This document shows, piece by piece, positions 61,972-64,000 of a stretch of DNA of 64,000 nucleotides. A model generated the notes under the pieces. The model saw nothing but the letters and a program-made list of their open reading frames with translations, ran no database searches and was not told the DNA's origin. The stretch comes from CAWIUB01 sp963839995. Lineage in GTDB: Bacteria > Actinomycetota > Actinomycetes > Mycobacteriales > Jatrophihabitantaceae. Both the position numbers and the translations under genes were made by a program. Position 1 is the stretch's first letter. Every line of letters starts with the position of its first letter. The stretch spans positions 186,001-250,000 of the forward strand of contig CAWIXH010000001.1 of the NCBI GenBank assembly GCA_963839995.1. The letters run 5' to 3'.

Positions 61972-62534
61972 GCGTCGCGACCGTCCACTCGGAGCCGTGG
62001 ACGACGGATGCGCTGTATGCGCTGCCCGAGGACGGCATGCGGCACGAGTTGCTCGACGGGACGCTGCTGCTGACCCCGCCGCCGTCGGTGCCACATCAGC
62101 TCGCCGCCCGGCGCCTGGTCGCGGCGCTGGCCGGCGCGGCCCCCGGCGATGTCGAGGTGCTCGAGGCCGTCGGCGTGGCGGTGCCGGCCGGGCTACTCGC
62201 GCCGGACGTGGTTATCGCCAGGGCCGCGGCAGTCCACACCGCCACCCGGGAGTTGACGGCGGGCGATGTGCTCGCAGTCGCCGAGCTCGTCTCTCCGTCC
62301 TCCCGAACGAATGACCGCCGCTGGAAGCCGGAGGTGTACGCGGACGCCGGTATTGGTGTGTTCATCCGCGTCGAGCTCGATACCGCCCCAGGCCAGCCCG
62401 AGGTAATCGTCCACGGGTTGGTCGAGGGCCGCTATCGCGTTACCGCCGTCGCGCGGGGCACCGAGCCCGCCACGGTCGCCGTACCGTTCCCGGTCACGGT
62501 TACCGCGTCGGACCTCACCGGCAGCGGCCGTTAG
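61968..62534 (+). CDS. Uma2 family nuclease-like protein
   Basis: A 188-residue Uma2/DUF820 protein, a PD-(D/E)XK nuclease fold common in cyanobacteria and actinobacteria. The core can be followed: RHELLDGTLLLTPPPSVPHQ, VEAVGVAVPAGLLAPDVVIA and LAVAELVSPSSRTNDRRWKP with EVYADAGIGVFIRVEL. The Asp in APDVVIA and Glu/Lys in AELVSPSS...RRWK are the expected catalytic residues. The role is unknown; it may be a mobile or defence element. Its ATG overlaps the upstream frame by 4 bases. Confidence 0.88.
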   Translation: MSVATVHSEPWTTDALYALPEDGMRHELLDGTLLLTPPPSVPHQLAARRLVAALAGAAPGDVEVLEAVGVAVPAGLLAPDVVIARAAAVHTATRELTAGDVLAVAELVSPSSRTNDRRWKPEVYADAGIGVFIRVELDTAPGQPEVIVHGLVEGRYRVTAVARGTEPATVAVPFPVTVTASDLTGSGR

Positions 62535-62622
62535 CGGTGCAGCGGCTCGAGGCGGATGTGCACCGACTCCGGGAGCTGATTGCGTGACGCGCCTGGCGGG
62601 GGTCAGTCGCAGACCTTGAGGA

Positions 62623-62898
62623 TCACCGGCTGGCCGGCTCACCCGCCTTGGTCAACTGAGACACCCGCTGCTCGGACACCTGCAACACCGCCGCCGCGTC
62701 CGCCCCCGACAATCCCCGCGCCTTCAACGCCCGCGCCAACGCCCGCGACCGCCTAGCCGCCGACCGCCGCACATCATCAGCCCGCGCCTGCAGCTCCCGC
62801 ACCTGCGTCACCTCGTCGTTCAACTCGCCTAGATCGTCGACGACCAGCCGCACCGGCGCGTCACCCATGTCCCGCGGAAGAAAGAGTAGTACCGCCAT
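62623..62898 (-). CDS. small helical HTH protein
   Basis: A 91-residue protein with a helical, basic N-terminus (VRRSAARRSRALARALKARG) and a C-terminal helix-turn-helix, LSGADAAAVLQVSEQRVSQL. The HTH resembles the C-terminal HTH of the HicB-like gene just downstream on the other strand. It might be an antitoxin fragment or a solitary regulator. There is no catalytic motif. ATG 62898 follows GCGAGGG. Confidence 0.55.
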   Translation of the reverse strand: MAVLLFLPRDMGDAPVRLVVDDLGELNDEVTQVRELQARADDVRRSAARRSRALARALKARGLSGADAAAVLQVSEQRVSQLTKAGEPASR

Positions 62899-63019
62899 GG
62901 CCCTCGCCAGGCAAAGGCAGTGCCCAATCTTGGCCGATGTTGAGGAAAGTCATGCTACGTGTACACCGTCGATGTCCACCGCTTAGACAGTTGCTCAGTC
63001 CAGCCGCTAGACTTACACT

Positions 63020-63294
63020 GTGAAGGCGAGGGAAGTGAGCAGGCGGATCGAGCGGCTCGGCGGCATGGTAGTGCGACAGAGCGCCTCGCACCGCATCTAC
63101 GAGAAGGACGGCTGCAGGACGATGGTCGCCCAGCACGGCGGCGGCCGCGACATCCCGAGCGGGCTCCGGCTGTCCGTCTCTACCAAGATCGTCATCGCGT
63201 CCCTCTGTCAAACCAATATACGTTACCGCATCGGATCGAGCGGCACGATGGAAAAGCCGATGTCTTCGGGAAGGGATGGCTGATCAGGCGATGA
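63020..63294 (+). pseudogene. hicA: HicA-like mRNA interferase toxin, disrupted
   Basis: The start GTG 63020 opens a HicA-type protein: MKAREVSRRIERLGGMVVRQ, SASHRIYEKDGCRTMVAQHG with the catalytic His in the HRxY block, then GRDIPSG. A typical HicA continues with GTLRAIEKDLEPVFGKGWL. Here about 81 bases separate DIPSG from GTMEK, and a one-base loss in the A-run at 63251-63254 shifts the frame, so the open frame ends early at 63283. In frame +1 the expected DVFGKGWLIRR and its stop at 63292-63294 overlap the hicB ATG, which suggests the ancestral gene was intact. Confidence 0.75.
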
Positions 63295-63680
63295 GCGAGC
63301 GGGTGTATCGGGTCGTGGTGACCCGTGAGGGTGATGACTGGCTGGCTGACGTGCCGGACGCTCCGCCTGCGCACACCTTTGCGCGGAACTTGGAATCGTT
63401 GGACCGCTACGTGCGCGAGGCGCTCGTGCTGGCCGAGGATCTGCCGGACGAATCGATGGGGTCGCTGCAGTTGGCGTGGGAGTTCCATACCGGCGACGAG
63501 GCATTGGATATGGAGCTGGCCCGGCTGCGGGCCGAGCGTGACGAGGTTGCGCAATCGCAGGCGCGGCTCGAGGACGATACGGCTCGGCTGGCAGGCAAGC
63601 TGTCGGGGTTCTCGGTGCGGGATGCAGGCGCCTTGCTGGGCGTGTCGCGGTCGCGGGCCCAGCAGCTGCGCGCCAGCTGA
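63291..63680 (+). CDS. hicB: HicB-like antitoxin with C-terminal HTH
   Basis: A 129-residue antitoxin. The N-terminal partial RNase H-like HicB domain is VYRVVVTREGDDWLADVPDA and AHTFARNLESLDRYVREALV, LAEDLPDES. The C-terminal part holds a helix-turn-helix, FSVRDAGALLGVSRSRAQQL, that probably binds the operator. ATG 63291 lies just after, or in the ancestral layout overlaps, the hicA stop. If HicA is inactive this antitoxin may be a solitary regulator. Confidence 0.83.
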   Translation: MSERVYRVVVTREGDDWLADVPDAPPAHTFARNLESLDRYVREALVLAEDLPDESMGSLQLAWEFHTGDEALDMELARLRAERDEVAQSQARLEDDTARLAGKLSGFSVRDAGALLGVSRSRAQQLRAS

Positions 63681-63710
63681 CCGCGTCTCCTGCTCTTGGG
63701 CCAGTTGCGT

Positions 63711-64000
63711 TCAGATTGCCCGGATGTCGATCACGGCCATACGCGGGCCGAAGCGCGGTTTGCGGACGCCGGACGCCTCGATCAGCCGCACGACCCGCTG
63801 GCGCTGGCCCTGCCATGGCGCCAGCAGCCGGAGCATCTGGGCGTCGTCGCTGCGCGGTGCCCCGGTCAGCGCGTAGCCGACCAGGTCGGGAATGTGGTAG
63901 TCGCCAACGCTCACCGCGTCCGGGTGCCCGAGCGCGCGTTGCACGGTCTCGGCCGCGGTCCACTCGCCGATGCCCGGCACGAGCCGCAGCCGGGAAACCG
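63711..64000 (-). CDS. AlkA-like DNA glycosylase, C-terminal fragment
   Basis: The 3' end of a gene that continues past the right edge. The helix-hairpin-helix is VPGIGEWTAAETVQRALGHP with the catalytic Asp in the following VGDYHIPDLV. The tail APWQGQRQRVVRLIEASGVR and RFGPRMAVIDIRAI is typical of 3-methyladenine/AlkA-type glycosylases, which excise alkylated bases. The reading frame is open to position 64000 (upstream residues VSRLRL), so the start lies outside the window. Confidence 0.85.
   Translation of the reverse strand, partial: VSRLRLVPGIGEWTAAETVQRALGHPDAVSVGDYHIPDLVGYALTGAPRSDDAQMLRLLAPWQGQRQRVVRLIEASGVRKPRFGPRMAVIDIRAI

Overview
This is a dense, visibly G+C-rich chromosomal segment of an actinobacterium (phylum Actinomycetota). 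Lineage markers include DUF3107, DUF3152, DUF3499, a WhiB regulator, an MtrA-MtrB-LpqB operon, F420 cofactor genes, Ku/LigD end joining and a WXG100 protein with a large FtsK-type ATPase. Gene order in several blocks matches that recalled for Mycobacterium tuberculosis (around Rv3207c-Rv3212, Rv3235-Rv3246c and Rv3255c-Rv3262). I cannot name a genus from sequence alone; a Frankiales, Jatrophihabitans or Nakamurella-like member is plausible. Coding density is very high and many genes overlap by 4 bases. No gene-free stretch exceeds about 250 bases; the longest (92-343) holds a 29-base repeat pair and a LexA-type operator.

Layout. 0-10 kb: a partial acyl-CoA synthetase, SOS-type dinB, the operon ftsE-ftsX-smpB, prfB with a metzincin-like DUF3152 protein and an alpha/beta hydrolase, then an NHEJ locus (ku diverging from separate ligase and polymerase genes). 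10-20 kb: TetR, DUF3107, ferritin-like protein, DEAD-box helicase, a membrane-anchored propeller, a DUF2236 protein, a RecB-like nuclease, and an operon of DAO-type oxidoreductase, PHP phosphoesterase and Gly-rich TPM protein. 20-26 kb: NUDIX, MaoC, and a compact type VII-like pair in which WXG100 diverges from an FHA-FtsK ATPase. 26-35 kb: P5C dehydrogenase, patatin and WS/DGAT lipid enzymes, an orphan CpaB/CpaE-like pair, a small HTH protein, and a LysM protein behind a near-consensus promoter. 35-46 kb: secA, a double GNAT, hpf, comF, lpqB-mtrB-mtrA and an acyl-ACP desaturase. 46-55 kb: a six-Asp-box propeller with a ThiS/MoaD protein, ahcY with an in-frame MerR module upstream, and mannose-phosphate metabolism (manA, a SIS protein, manB) with a cation transporter. 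55-64 kb: whiB and F420 genes interleaved with toxin-antitoxin and decaying accessory genes, ending in a partial AlkA-like glycosylase.

Genes that appear to work together: FtsE/FtsX regulate cell-wall hydrolysis at division; SmpB serves trans-translation; Ku, ligase and LigD-type polymerase repair double-strand breaks; LpqB, MtrB and MtrA form an envelope and cell-cycle signalling unit; ManA and ManB feed mannose donors to glycolipids and glycoproteins; FbiA and the CofE part of the fbiB-like gene build F420.

Most unusual features: (1) an uninterrupted MerR-AhcY reading frame with a strong internal ribosome site; (2) a CofE-NUDIX fusion in place of the CofE-nitroreductase FbiB known from mycobacteria; (3) an FHA-bearing EssC-like ATPase beside a single WXG100 gene, with a 12-bp inverted repeat resembling paired DnaA boxes between them; (4) three genes apparently broken by small indels near 57.5, 61.3 and 63.25 kb; (5) several strong palindromes in promoters (dinB, mtrA, cation transporter). 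All calls come from reading the sequence; no database search was run.
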